The notes under the pieces were generated by a model. That model was given only the letters and a program-made list of their open reading frames with translations. It was not told the DNA's origin and did no database searches. Positions 52,378 through 61,630 of a stretch of 64,000 bases of DNA are shown here, piece after piece. Origin of the DNA: Candidatus Ribeiella danica (GTDB lineage: Bacteria > Chloroflexota > Chloroflexia > Chloroflexales > Roseiflexaceae); the NCBI GenBank assembly GCA_016717335.1, contig JADKFS010000002.1, positions 372,001-436,000 on the forward strand, read 5' to 3'. Made by a program: the position numbers and the translations under genes. Numbering within the stretch: position 1 is the first letter of the stretch; each line of letters starts with the position of its first letter.

Positions 52378-54270
52378 ATGACACCTCGTTCCACCGCTCG
52401 CAAGAATGTCGCATGGCTGGCCCAGCTGGCTCGCACGATCGAGCGGCGGCGGGTCCTGTGCATCGAGTTCCAGCGCTTGCTGGAGGCGCTCGAGCGCACC
52501 GGCGTGGTCGTCGCCGGCGAGGCGCTGATGCTCCAGGAGCTCGAAAGGCTGCTGGTCCAGGCGGGCCAGCTGCTCGAGACGCTCGGGCAGGACCAGCCGA
52601 TCGCCGACGCGGCCGGGCAGCTCCGCGCGCTGGAAGGGCTGCTGACCGGGCCGACCTGGGATCTGGGCAGCCAGATCCACGACGAGCTCAGGGCCCGCGC
52701 CCAGAGCCAGGAGGACCTGCTGCGCGACTACCGGCCGAGGGTGCGCAAGTGGCGCAGCAACGTGAGCGCGCTCGAGAAAGAGACCCTTGAGGCATGGAAG
52801 GTGCGCGCCCCGATCGGCGATGAGAAAAACGAGATCCGCCGCATCAACGACCTGGTCAGCCGGGCCGAGCGCGCGCTCGACGACCCGAAGCAGTACGGCC
52901 TCTCGGGCCTGACCGAGCCGATCGACTATCTGGAGCAGGGCTCCGGCAAGATCCAGACATTGATCGACGACATCCGGCGCAGCGCCGACATTGCCCGGCC
53001 CTACGCCCGGCAGGCCGACCTGCTGCTGCTGCAGGCGCCGCTCGCCGACGGGCGCTACCAGTACCAGGTGCTCATGCGCACGCCCAGCGAGCCGGGCACC
53101 CACGGGATCAATATTCAGGGCTCCAGCACGGTGGTCGAGCCGGACCGCAGGCTCGCGCGCATCATCATCGACGAGGTGACCGAGGGGATCAACCAGGGGC
53201 TGGTGCGCCGCTTCGCGCCCCAGGTTGCCGCCGCGCCGCTTGAGCCGCCCGGCGCGAATGGCGCGCCCGCCGCCGCCGTGGTGGCGGCCGGCAATGGGCA
53301 GGAACAGCTGCGCCGCTACCTGCCGGCCTCCCTGTTCAACGACACGCGCGGCCCCCTGTCGCTGAACCAGCGCATCCAGGACGTCGGCGACCTGATGTAC
53401 CGGCTGTTCGTCCCGGACCAGATGCAGGACTACCTGATCCGCACCGACTGCTCGCTCACGATCACCACCAACGACCTGGAGCTGCCGTGGGAGCTGATGT
53501 ACTGCCCCGGGCGCGAGCCCAACACGGGAGAGTTCCTGTGCCTGAGCCGGCCGGTGGCGCGCATGCCCATGGGCCACTACTTTCCGCGCAGCGAGGTGCT
53601 GCCGCGGCCCGGCCCGGAGCGGCGCTTCCTGCTGATCTACTCCGACCCGCTGGGCAACCTGGCGCTCGCCCGCAAGGAGATCGAGACGATCCGCGCGGCG
53701 CTCGAGGCCGAGGCCAAGGATCGCGTCATGGTCGAGACGATCAGCCTGCAGGAGGTCAGCGGCCGCAAGCTCAACGAGGTGCTGCGCTACGGCGCCTATG
53801 ACGTGATTCACTACGCCGGGCACGCCTTCTACGACTCGAAGGACCCCGACCTGAGCGGCCTGCTGCTGCACGGCGAGGAGCTGCTGTTCGCCCAGAAGAT
53901 CCGGCGCCTGCTGAAAGGCCGGCCGCTGGTGTTCCTCAACGCCTGCGAGTCCGGCCGCACCGCCAACGAGGCCGAGCCGCAGGTGGTCGACTACCAGCTG
54001 CTCAAGCCGGCCGAGGGGCTCGCCTCGGCGTTCATCTACGGCGGCGCGCTCGGCTGCATCGGCTCGCTCTGGCCGGTCTACGACGACTCGGCGGCCGCGT
54101 TCGCGATCGAGTTCTACCGGCGCGTGCTCGACGGCGATATGATCGGGACGGCCATGCTCGCGGCGCGCAGGTCGATCCGGTCCAACCCGAACTTCTCGGA
54201 CCAGATCACCTGGGCCGCGTTCGTGCTCTACGGCGACCCGACCTTCCGGATCGCCGACTCGATCGACTGA
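52378..54270 (+). CDS. CHAT-domain protease with helical N-terminal region
   Basis: A 630-residue protein. Residues ~1-230 are helical with long charged coiled segments (FQRLLEALERTG, LRDYRPRVRKWRSNVSALEKE) and look like a sensor or assembly region. After a proline/alanine linker (~280-310) comes the CHAT domain at ~330-628, with LPWELMYCPG, VIHYAGHAF and LVFLNACESG. The expected dyad is H482 and C523, both present. The segment SLWPVYDDSAAAFAIEFYRRVLDG and the WAAFVLYGDPTF end are typical of the family. CHAT proteases cut specific partner proteins; the adjacent metacaspase fusion is an obvious candidate. The start at 52378 has AAGGG upstream, 65 bp after the preceding stop, so the pair is probably one transcript. 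Confidence 0.88.
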   Translation: MTPRSTARKNVAWLAQLARTIERRRVLCIEFQRLLEALERTGVVVAGEALMLQELERLLVQAGQLLETLGQDQPIADAAGQLRALEGLLTGPTWDLGSQIHDELRARAQSQEDLLRDYRPRVRKWRSNVSALEKETLEAWKVRAPIGDEKNEIRRINDLVSRAERALDDPKQYGLSGLTEPIDYLEQGSGKIQTLIDDIRRSADIARPYARQADLLLLQAPLADGRYQYQVLMRTPSEPGTHGINIQGSSTVVEPDRRLARIIIDEVTEGINQGLVRRFAPQVAAAPLEPPGANGAPAAAVVAAGNGQEQLRRYLPASLFNDTRGPLSLNQRIQDVGDLMYRLFVPDQMQDYLIRTDCSLTITTNDLELPWELMYCPGREPNTGEFLCLSRPVARMPMGHYFPRSEVLPRPGPERRFLLIYSDPLGNLALARKEIETIRAALEAEAKDRVMVETISLQEVSGRKLNEVLRYGAYDVIHYAGHAFYDSKDPDLSGLLLHGEELLFAQKIRRLLKGRPLVFLNACESGRTANEAEPQVVDYQLLKPAEGLASAFIYGGALGCIGSLWPVYDDSAAAFAIEFYRRVLDGDMIGTAMLAARRSIRSNPNFSDQITWAAFVLYGDPTFRIADSID

Positions 54271-54374
54271 TCGCGCCCGCCGCCGGCCCTCCCCGCCAGC
54301 TCGCCAATCGGCACGTCCGCCGCGGCCGATCAACGAAGCGGGCGCGATCGCACGTTTAATCTTACAGGACGTAC

Positions 54375-54500
54375 GTGGTGGTGCCCCGCACCCCCGCTCC
54401 CCCGCGGGGAGCGGGGGGTGCGGGGGTGCGGGGCGGCGGCAAAACCGCCGCCCCACAACCACGAAAAAGAAGCCCGCTCCCCTGGCAGGGGCGCGGGCAG
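54375..54500. repeat. Nested palindrome block between CHAT and metacaspase genes
   Basis: GGGGCGGCGG (54430-54439) pairs with CCGCCGCCCC (54445-54454). A larger C-rich/G-rich inverted repeat spans ~54381-54429, and CCCCTGGCAGGGGCGCGGG follows. It resembles the palindrome blocks at 58.1 and 59.7 kb. It may attenuate transcription into the metacaspase gene or carry it as an RNA-stabilising element. Confidence 0.6.
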
Positions 54501-54569
54501 GGGGTGGGGGAGGAAAAAGGCGAACCGGTTCGCACGAATAAGCCTGCACTTGAGAAAGGAAGGATAACG

Positions 54570-57500
54570 ATGAGCGATGACCGGCCCGAATCCTACGCGC
54601 TGATCGTCGGGATCGATCGGTACATCAACAACCTGGAGCTGCCGAACCTCGAGGGCTGTGCCAACGATGCGAACGCGGTCGAGCAGATTCTCCGCGATCG
54701 CTTCGGCGTGCCCCAGGAGAACATCCACAAGCTCATCAACAGCGAGGCGACCCACCAGGCGATCGTCGACGCGTTCAAGAAGCAGCTGATCGAGAAGGCG
54801 CAGGACTGGGATGCGCGCGGGCGCCCCGGCGCGCCGCCGATGTTCGTGTTCCACTACAGCGGCCACGGCTCCCAGGCGATCGACACGACCGGCACCGAGC
54901 CGGACGGGATGGACGAGACGATCTGCCCGCACGATAGCCGCACCGCCGGCGTCTACGACATCAAGGACTGGGAGCTCGGGCAGCTGCTCGACGAGCTGAC
55001 CAAGTACTCCGACAACGTCACCGTGAGCCTCGACTGCTGCCACTCCGGCTCCGGCACCCGCGAGATCAAGCCCGCGGTCGTGCGGCGCCGCCGCGCCCCG
55101 GCCGACCTGCGCCCGCAGCCGACCCAGCGCCCGCCGGCCGCGCGCACCCGCGGGGTGGTCGGCCCCAGCAACTGGCTGCCGGGCGGCAGCTACGTGCTGC
55201 TGGCCGGCTGCCGCGACCGCGAGGAGTCCAACGAGTACATCGTCCGCGATGGCGGCGGCCAGCAGCGCCAGGGCGCCATGACCTACTTCCTGGTCAAGGA
55301 GCTGGCGCAGATGCGCGCCGACCGCCCGCTCACCTACCGCGAGCTGCACGAGCGCGTGAGCTTCCAGGTCAACACGGAGTACCGCGACCAGATGCCGCAG
55401 TGCGAGGGCGACCTCGGGCGCGAGGTGTTTGGCGGGGTCCGGCCGCAGCAGGATACCTTCTTCAGCGTGGTGGAGAAGAGCGAGGGCATGCTCTGGCTGG
55501 ACGGCGGCGTGGCCCACGGCCTGACCGAGGGCAGCCTGCTCAAGGCCTACCCGCCCGAGACGCGCACGCTGGCGGACGCCGGGCAGCCGATCGCAACGCT
55601 GGAGGTGGCACAGCCGGGCGCGATCCGCAGCGGCTGCATCGTTCAGGATGGCGCGCCGGAGGTGCCGCTGCACGCGCGCGCGGTCATCCACCAGATCAAC
55701 TACGGCGACATGCGCCGGCGCGTCGTGCTGGACGTGGCCGACCCGCCGCTGCTCGACGCGCTGAAGACACGGCTCGCCAAAGACGACGTCGCCACATACA
55801 TCGAGGCGGTCGCCGCGGATTCGGCGCCCGACTTCCGGGTCGAGCTGGCCGATGGGAAGCTCGAGATCCAGGACAGCACCGGCAAGCCGCTGGTGGCGCC
55901 CTTCAGCACGACCGACAGCGAGGCGCTGGGGCGCGACCTGGCGCACCTGGCGCGCTACCGCAACGCGCTGGGGCTGAGCAACACCGCGCCATCCTCAGAG
56001 CTGGCCGGCGCGATCAGCCTGGCCATCAAGATGTTGAGCTTCGACTCGATCACGCAGCAGCCGATCGCGGTGGATCTGCCCACGGGCGCCGGGGGCGAAA
56101 TCGTCATCGAGGAAGGCGATAAGGTCGTCTTCCAGATCACCAATAACTCCGATCTGCCGCTCCACGTCGCCCTGCTCCAGTTCGGCGCCGACTGGGAGGT
56201 CGCGCCGCTGGTCCCGATCCTGCCCGGCGCGCACGAGACGATCAGGCCGCACACGACCTTCTCGCGCGGCCTCTCGCGCAAGCTGACTGAGCAGCTGCGG
56301 GCGGCCGTGCCCGAGGGCATGCCCGAGAGCCGCGACATCTTCAAGGTCATCGCGACGGTGCAGGACACCTCGTTCGAAACGCTCAAGCAGGGCCCGCTCA
56401 AGACGCCGTTTCAGAAGCGCACCGCCAGCGCGCAGCGGACGACGGTCTCGGCGCTCGACCGGCTGCTGAACCAGGCGATGAGCGGCGGTCGGACGCGCGC
56501 CTTTGGGCCGCCGCCGTCGGCCGTGCAGGACGAGTGGACGACCGCGCAGATCGAGGTGCTGACCGTGCGGCCGGCCGCGCGCGAGAGCAAGCAGCTGGTC
56601 GGCAGAACCGCGACTGTGCTGCCCGGCTACCAGATCGAGATCGAGCCGCCCGCCGGGTTCACCGGCAGCGCCCGCGTCCTGACGCGCACGCAGAGCACGC
56701 GCGCGGCCGGCGGCGACCTGGCCGACCAGCAGCCGCCGCCAGGGCTGGCCGCCTTCGGCGCTATGTTCCAGCCGCTCGACCTGCGCGGGACCCGCAGCGC
56801 CGGGCCGACCGGCGCCGTGATCGAGATCGACGCCGACGCCAGCTCGCGCCGGCAGGTCACGCCCAGCACGCCGCTGAAGCTGCGCCTGCCCGGCGGCGCC
56901 GGCGACGACAGCGCCGGCCTGCTGGTGCTGGCCTACGACGGCAGCTTCTACTACCCGGTCGGCCGCATGTCCGGGCAGGACACCAGCATCGCGGTCGAGT
57001 GGCTGCCCGACCCGGCGCCCGACACCGAGGCGCCGCTGCACAGCCGCCGCGGGCTGGGCCGCACGGTCAAGCTGTACGCCTACAAGCTGCTCAAGCTGCC
57101 CGACCCGAGCCTGGGCCTGCACCACGCGCGCTTCGTGCCCGGCGAGCAGGCCGCGGCCGACCCGGCCGAGGGGGACGAGCAGGCCTGGCCGATCCAGGGC
57201 GGCGAGGTGCGCTACCGCGACCTGCGCCCGGGCGAGCTTCAGGCCGGCCAGAAGGTCGCGCTGTTCGTCCACGGGTTCACCTCGGACACGCGCTGGATGG
57301 TGAGCGGGCCGGCGCAGCTGATCGCCGCGCACGGCCTGCGCTACGATCACATCCTGACCTTCGACTACGAGACCTTCAACACCGGCGTGAGCGACAACGG
57401 CCAGGCGCTGGCCAACGCGCTGCGGGCGGCCGGGCTCGGGCCGGACGACGGCCTGAGCCTGGACGTCTTCGCGCACAGCATGGGCACGCTGGTCTCGCGC

Positions 57501-58052
57501 TGCATGGTCGAGCTCTGGGGCGGCGACGAGTTCGTGGACCGCCTGTTCATGGCCGGCCCGCCCAACCAGGGCACGCGCCTGGCCGACGGGAAGGGGCTGA
57601 TCACCTGGCTCGGCACGCTGCTGCTGAACCAGGCCGGGCCGACGCCGCCGACGCTGCTGGCGAGCTGGGTGTGGAAGCGCGTCTCGGATGACGCGGTGGG
57701 GGTCGAGAACCTGCGGCCGGGGTCGGAGATCATCGCGCAGCTGAACAGCTCCAGCAAGCCGGCGCGGGTGGGCTACTACGTCATGGCCGGCCGCAACGAG
57801 ATCCCGACCGAGGCGCGCGGCGCGTGGCAGCGCCTGTGCCAGCAGGCCCAGCTCGGCGCCGACGTGCTGCTCGACTTCGTGTTCGGCGACCAGAACGACA
57901 CGGTGATCGGCGTGAAGAGCATGCTGGGCGTGCGCAACGGCACGTACCCGAAGAAGCTGCTCAAGACCAAGGTGCTGAAGTGCAACCACGGCGGGTACTT
58001 CGACGCGGCCGACGGGCGGGCGCAGCTGATCGAGTGGCTGGGCGGCCAGTAG
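54570..58052 (+). CDS. Metacaspase (peptidase C14) fused to a C-terminal alpha/beta-hydrolase
   Basis: An 1160-residue protein. Residues ~8-285 are a p20-type caspase fold: YALIVGIDRY, FHYSGHGSQ with H99, the PDGMDETICPHD loop, and SLDCCHSGSG with C157 as the expected nucleophile. Prokaryotic metacaspases cut after Arg or Lys. The middle (~300-880) is a long beta-rich region of unknown family containing an EEGDKVVFQITNNSDLPLHV segment. Residues ~885-1155 are an alpha/beta-hydrolase: oxyanion VHGFTSDTRW, nucleophile S970 in FAHSMGTLVSR, and His in KCNHGGYFD, in the style of lipases. Proteolytic activation of a membrane- or lipid-attacking hydrolase is a reasonable hypothesis. ATG at 54570 with AAAGGAAGG is preferred over longer starts that run through the repeat block. 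Confidence 0.87.
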   Translation: MSDDRPESYALIVGIDRYINNLELPNLEGCANDANAVEQILRDRFGVPQENIHKLINSEATHQAIVDAFKKQLIEKAQDWDARGRPGAPPMFVFHYSGHGSQAIDTTGTEPDGMDETICPHDSRTAGVYDIKDWELGQLLDELTKYSDNVTVSLDCCHSGSGTREIKPAVVRRRRAPADLRPQPTQRPPAARTRGVVGPSNWLPGGSYVLLAGCRDREESNEYIVRDGGGQQRQGAMTYFLVKELAQMRADRPLTYRELHERVSFQVNTEYRDQMPQCEGDLGREVFGGVRPQQDTFFSVVEKSEGMLWLDGGVAHGLTEGSLLKAYPPETRTLADAGQPIATLEVAQPGAIRSGCIVQDGAPEVPLHARAVIHQINYGDMRRRVVLDVADPPLLDALKTRLAKDDVATYIEAVAADSAPDFRVELADGKLEIQDSTGKPLVAPFSTTDSEALGRDLAHLARYRNALGLSNTAPSSELAGAISLAIKMLSFDSITQQPIAVDLPTGAGGEIVIEEGDKVVFQITNNSDLPLHVALLQFGADWEVAPLVPILPGAHETIRPHTTFSRGLSRKLTEQLRAAVPEGMPESRDIFKVIATVQDTSFETLKQGPLKTPFQKRTASAQRTTVSALDRLLNQAMSGGRTRAFGPPPSAVQDEWTTAQIEVLTVRPAARESKQLVGRTATVLPGYQIEIEPPAGFTGSARVLTRTQSTRAAGGDLADQQPPPGLAAFGAMFQPLDLRGTRSAGPTGAVIEIDADASSRRQVTPSTPLKLRLPGGAGDDSAGLLVLAYDGSFYYPVGRMSGQDTSIAVEWLPDPAPDTEAPLHSRRGLGRTVKLYAYKLLKLPDPSLGLHHARFVPGEQAAADPAEGDEQAWPIQGGEVRYRDLRPGELQAGQKVALFVHGFTSDTRWMVSGPAQLIAAHGLRYDHILTFDYETFNTGVSDNGQALANALRAAGLGPDDGLSLDVFAHSMGTLVSRCMVELWGGDEFVDRLFMAGPPNQGTRLADGKGLITWLGTLLLNQAGPTPPTLLASWVWKRVSDDAVGVENLRPGSEIIAQLNSSSKPARVGYYVMAGRNEIPTEARGAWQRLCQQAQLGADVLLDFVFGDQNDTVIGVKSMLGVRNGTYPKKLLKTKVLKCNHGGYFDAADGRAQLIEWLGGQ

Positions 58053-58127
58053 TCAATAGTCAGTATAGCGAGGGCATTCCAAAGCCATCTGGCACGAATC
58101 GCTTTCCCTCACTCCTTACCCCCGCTT

Positions 58128-58240
58128 CCGTTGTCACCGGAGCGGGGGTATTACTTAGCATCTGGGTGCGGTCGCTACGCGACCGCACCCAGATGCTAAC
58201 AGTCTAACCCCCTCCCCTGCAGGGGAGGGGGCAGGGGGTG
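58128..58240. terminator. Palindrome block between convergent metacaspase and glgA genes
   Basis: A perfect 21-bp hairpin (58155-58175 with 58179-58199, loop TAC) is flanked by CCCCCGCTTCCG / CGGAGCGGGGG on one side and CCCCTCCCCTGCAGGGGAGG on the other. It probably terminates both converging transcripts. Confidence 0.7.
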
Positions 58241-58262
58241 GGGTATATGGACGAGCGCAGCG

Positions 58263-59666
58263 CTACGCCTCGCGGCAGGCCCACTCGTACAGCCCGACAT
58301 ACTCGCGCGCGGAGGCATCCCACGAGTGATCCTCGCGCATCCCGCGCTCGCGCAGCACCGGCCAGCCGTGCGTGTCGCGGAAGCAGGTCAGGCAGCGCAT
58401 GATCGCGGCGATCAGGTGATCGACGTCGTACGAGTGGAACTGAAAGCCGTTGCCGTCGTAGCCCTCGCGCACGGTGTCGGCCAGGCCGCCGGTGGCGCGG
58501 ACGATCGGCACGGTGCCGTAGCGCAGCGAGATCAGCTGCCCCAGGCCGCACGGCTCGTAGCGCGACGGCATCAGAAAGACGTCGCAGCCGGCGTAGATCC
58601 GCTGGGCCAGCGCGGCGTCGAAGCGCAGCTGCGCGCTGACGCGGCCCGGGCTCAGGCGCATGTGCTCGGCGAAGTCGCGCTCGAGGTCCGGCTCGCCGGT
58701 GCCCAGCAGCACCAGCTGCGCGTCGGTCTGGCCGATCAGCCAGGGCATGGCCGCGTCGAGCAGGTCGAGCCCCTTCTGCTCGACCAGCCGCGTCACCATC
58801 CCGATCAGCGGCCGGTTCGGGTCGACGGTGAGGCCGCACTCGAGCTGGAGCGCCGCCTTGCAGGCCGCCTTGCCGCCCGGGTCGTCGGCGCTGTAGTGCG
58901 CGACGATCTGCGGGTCGGTGGCGGGGTCGAAGACGCCGTAGTCGATCCCGTTCAGCACGCCGGCCAGGTGGTCCTGGCGCGCCAGCAGCAGCCCATCGAG
59001 GTGCTCGCCGTACTCGGGCGTCAGGATCTCCTGGGCGTAGGTCGGGCTGACGGTGCTGACGATGTCGGCGAAGCTGATGCCGCGCGCCATGTAGTTGATG
59101 TACGGCTCGCCGGCGCCGTCGAGGCCGGCCAGATACAGCGTGAACGGGTTGAAGAAGCCCTGGTAGGCCAGGTTGTGGATCGTGTAGACCGACGCGACGC
59201 CGGGGAAGATCTGGGCGTACGAGGTCTTGAGGTAGTTCGACAGCAGCCCGGTGTGCCAGTCGTTGGCGTGGACCAGGTCGGCGCGCCAGCCCGCGCGCTC
59301 CTGCAGGTGCAGCATCAGCGCCAGGATGCCGCGCGTGAACAGGATGAAGCGCCGGTCGTCGTCGCCGTAGCCGAAGACCGAGTCGCGGTCGAACGCGCCG
59401 GGGATGTCGAGCAGATAGACCGGGGTCGCGCCGATCTGCGTCTCGAACACGCGCATCAGCTCGATCCGGTCGCCGGCCGGCAGCAGCGCGACGTGCACGG
59501 GCCCCGCAGGCGCGCTGGCGGCGAGCACGCGGCGGTAGCCGGGCATGACGATCCGCACGTCGTGGCCGAGCCGGCGCAGCGCTGGCGGCAGCGCCCCGGC
59601 CACGTCGGCCAACCCTCCGGTCTTGATCAGCGGGGCGACCTCGGCTGCGGCGAAGAGTACGTTCAT
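58263..59666 (-). CDS. glgA: Glycogen (starch) synthase GlgA, GT5
   Basis: A 467-residue glucosyltransferase that extends alpha-1,4-glucan from ADP-glucose (or UDP-glucose). The GT5 N-terminal signature is intact: FAAAEVAPLIKTGGLADVAGAL with K15 in KTGGL. Other motifs are VHANDWHTGLL, GIDYGVFDP, VTRLVEQKGLDLL, PSRYEPCGLGQL and VRATGGLADTV. The ATG at 59664-59666 has CGGAG upstream. It is the last visible gene of a minus-strand glucan cluster with maltokinase and glgE, 240 bp from maltokinase across a palindrome block, so it may be read through or separately expressed. Confidence 0.95.
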   Translation of the reverse strand: MNVLFAAAEVAPLIKTGGLADVAGALPPALRRLGHDVRIVMPGYRRVLAASAPAGPVHVALLPAGDRIELMRVFETQIGATPVYLLDIPGAFDRDSVFGYGDDDRRFILFTRGILALMLHLQERAGWRADLVHANDWHTGLLSNYLKTSYAQIFPGVASVYTIHNLAYQGFFNPFTLYLAGLDGAGEPYINYMARGISFADIVSTVSPTYAQEILTPEYGEHLDGLLLARQDHLAGVLNGIDYGVFDPATDPQIVAHYSADDPGGKAACKAALQLECGLTVDPNRPLIGMVTRLVEQKGLDLLDAAMPWLIGQTDAQLVLLGTGEPDLERDFAEHMRLSPGRVSAQLRFDAALAQRIYAGCDVFLMPSRYEPCGLGQLISLRYGTVPIVRATGGLADTVREGYDGNGFQFHSYDVDHLIAAIMRCLTCFRDTHGWPVLRERGMREDHSWDASAREYVGLYEWACREA

Positions 59667-59719
59667 GATGTCACTCCGTATATGCTGGCTTATGCCTATC
59701 CGAATACTCCATGCGCCGT

Positions 59720-59870
59720 TGCCCTCACCCCCTGCCCCCTCTCCCGTCGCCACGGGAAAGGGGGGTAGCCTTCTGGCAGCAGGGTGCGGTCGCGTACGCG
59801 ACCGCACCCTGCTGCCAAGAATCTATTCCCCTCCCCTGGCAGGGGAGGGGACGGGGGAGGGGTATTCGTA
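59720..59870. repeat. Palindrome block between maltokinase and glgA
   Basis: A perfect 20-bp hairpin (59775-59794 with 59797-59816) centred on CGCGTACGCG is flanked by CTCTCCCGTCGCCACGGGA and CCCCTCCCCTGGCAGGGGAG. The outer parts match the blocks at 48.0 and 58.2 kb while the core differs. The two core hairpins at 58.16 and 59.78 kb share GGGTGCGGTCGC. Confidence 0.75.
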
Positions 59871-59904
59871 GGCTTGGAGCAGATGAATGATCAAGACGCG
59901 GCCC

Positions 59905-61551
59905 TCACGTAACTAGCTGTAGGATGCCCTCGAGTGGAATGCGCACCCAGGTCGGCCGGTTGTTCAGCTCGTAGGCCAGCTCGTAGATCGCCTTGTCGAG
60001 CAGGTAGGCGTCGAGCAGCGCGTGCAGCTCGCCACGCGCCGGCGGCAGGAACGGCGCCGGGCCGGTGGTCGCCAGGTAGCTCTTGAGGAACGCGGCGCTG
60101 ACCCAGCGGTGCCAGAAGCGCGCCCACGGCTCCAGCGCGGCGACCCGCTCGGGCACGAAGGTCACGCCGGGCGCCTGGCCCAGCAGCACCGCGTAGGGCG
60201 CGTAGTGCAGCGACCGCAGCATGCCGGCGACATCCTGCAGCGGCGAGCTTTTGACGCGGCGCTCGCTCAGCGGCCGGGCCGGCTCGCCCTCGAAGTCGAT
60301 GATGTAGAAGTCGTCGCCGGTGTAGAGCACCTGCCCGAGGTGGTAGTCGCCGTGGATGCGCGTGCGCACCGCGTCGATCGGCTGTTCGATCGCCGCGCGG
60401 ATGCGCTCGAAGACCTGCGGCTCGGCCGCCAGCACCCGCTCCGCGTCGGCATGCAGCGAGTCGGGCAGCGCCGCGAGCCCGGCGCGCAGGGTCTGGAACG
60501 AGCGCGCGGCGCGGCCGCGCATCGACTGGTAGAGCGCGGCGCGGTACTGCTCGCCGAACGGCTCGGGCGCGAAGTCGGGGTCGCCGGGGTCGCCGGACAG
60601 CGCCAGGTGCAGCTCGGCGGTGCGGCGGCCCAGCAGCTCGGCCGAGGCGAGGTAGGCGCCGGCCAGCTCGCGCGCGGCGGGCGGGATCTCACGGCCGGCC
60701 AGGTCGAGCAGCGATGCCGGCTCCATATCCGGCGGGGTGGCCGGCCAGCCGGCCGGCAGCCGCTCGAACGACTGCGCGAGCGTGCGCAGCGTGTAGCTCC
60801 ACGCGTCGCCCTGGTTCGGCACGAACCCCTGCAGGAACGCCAGCGCGCTCGGCTCGCCGCCGGCCGCGCGGTACTCGATCGCGCCGGCCGTCGGCGGGAT
60901 GTGCCCGAACTCGCCGCGCTCGGTCAGGAAGCGGCCGATCTCCAGGTCGGGGTTCAGGCCGGGCTCCAGGCGGCGAAACAGCTTCATGATCAGCCGGTCG
61001 CCGTAGATGATCGAGGTGTTGCTCTGCTCGGCCGTGCCGACCCTGGGCGCCAGCTCCGCGCCTGCCGCGCCGCGCAGCTGCTCGAACGCGCGGGTGGTCG
61101 TGCCGATCAGCTCGCCGCCCGCACCCGCCAGGCGCCCCCGGCCGCCGATCAGGTCGAGCAGCGCGCCGCACAGCTCGCGGTCGAACAGCGCGTCGTGCAG
61201 GACGCCGCTCGTGCCGCCGGCGTCGAGGCGCGCGATCGCCGCGTGCGGCAGATCGCGCAGCAGCCGCTCGGCCGGCGCGCCGGTGGCGAAGGCCAGCGGC
61301 AGCACGTAGGTCTCGCCGTCGCCCTCGACGTAGGTCAGGCGCACCAGCGCGAGGTAGGCGCGGGCCGCGCCGTCGGGCAGCCCGATCGCCTCGACGATCC
61401 GAGCGGCGGCCAGCCGGCGCGACTTGCTGCCGAACCAGCGGCGCGGGTGGATGTAGCCCGGCAGAATCGCCTCGAGCGCGGCCTGGCCGGCGCCATCGAG
61501 CAGATCTGCCCAATTGGCGGCGGTTGTCAGGGTCGGCAGGTCGGCATACAT
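59905..61551 (-). CDS. mak: Maltokinase (Pep2/Mak), GlgE pathway
   Basis: A 548-residue kinase that phosphorylates maltose to alpha-maltose 1-phosphate, the substrate of GlgE. Seen: the N-terminal cap with PRRWFGSKSRR, the nucleotide-site lysine in LIMKLFRRLEPGLNPDLE, the catalytic IHGDYHLGQVLYTG and the metal-binding FYIIDFEGEP loops, and a C-terminal YELAYELNNRPTW segment typical of maltokinases. In many bacteria this domain is fused to trehalose synthase TreS; here it stands alone and no treS is inside the window. AAGGGA lies upstream of the ATG at 61549-61551. It lies between glgE and glgA on the same strand. Confidence 0.92.
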   Translation of the reverse strand: MYADLPTLTTAANWADLLDGAGQAALEAILPGYIHPRRWFGSKSRRLAAARIVEAIGLPDGAARAYLALVRLTYVEGDGETYVLPLAFATGAPAERLLRDLPHAAIARLDAGGTSGVLHDALFDRELCGALLDLIGGRGRLAGAGGELIGTTTRAFEQLRGAAGAELAPRVGTAEQSNTSIIYGDRLIMKLFRRLEPGLNPDLEIGRFLTERGEFGHIPPTAGAIEYRAAGGEPSALAFLQGFVPNQGDAWSYTLRTLAQSFERLPAGWPATPPDMEPASLLDLAGREIPPAARELAGAYLASAELLGRRTAELHLALSGDPGDPDFAPEPFGEQYRAALYQSMRGRAARSFQTLRAGLAALPDSLHADAERVLAAEPQVFERIRAAIEQPIDAVRTRIHGDYHLGQVLYTGDDFYIIDFEGEPARPLSERRVKSSPLQDVAGMLRSLHYAPYAVLLGQAPGVTFVPERVAALEPWARFWHRWVSAAFLKSYLATTGPAPFLPPARGELHALLDAYLLDKAIYELAYELNNRPTWVRIPLEGILQLVT

Positions 61552-61630
61552 TCGATCCCTTGCCTTTCATCGAACAACGTCAAATCGTCGCCGATCGTCG
61601 CGGGGCGCATCCCGTCGTTCGTCGCCCACG

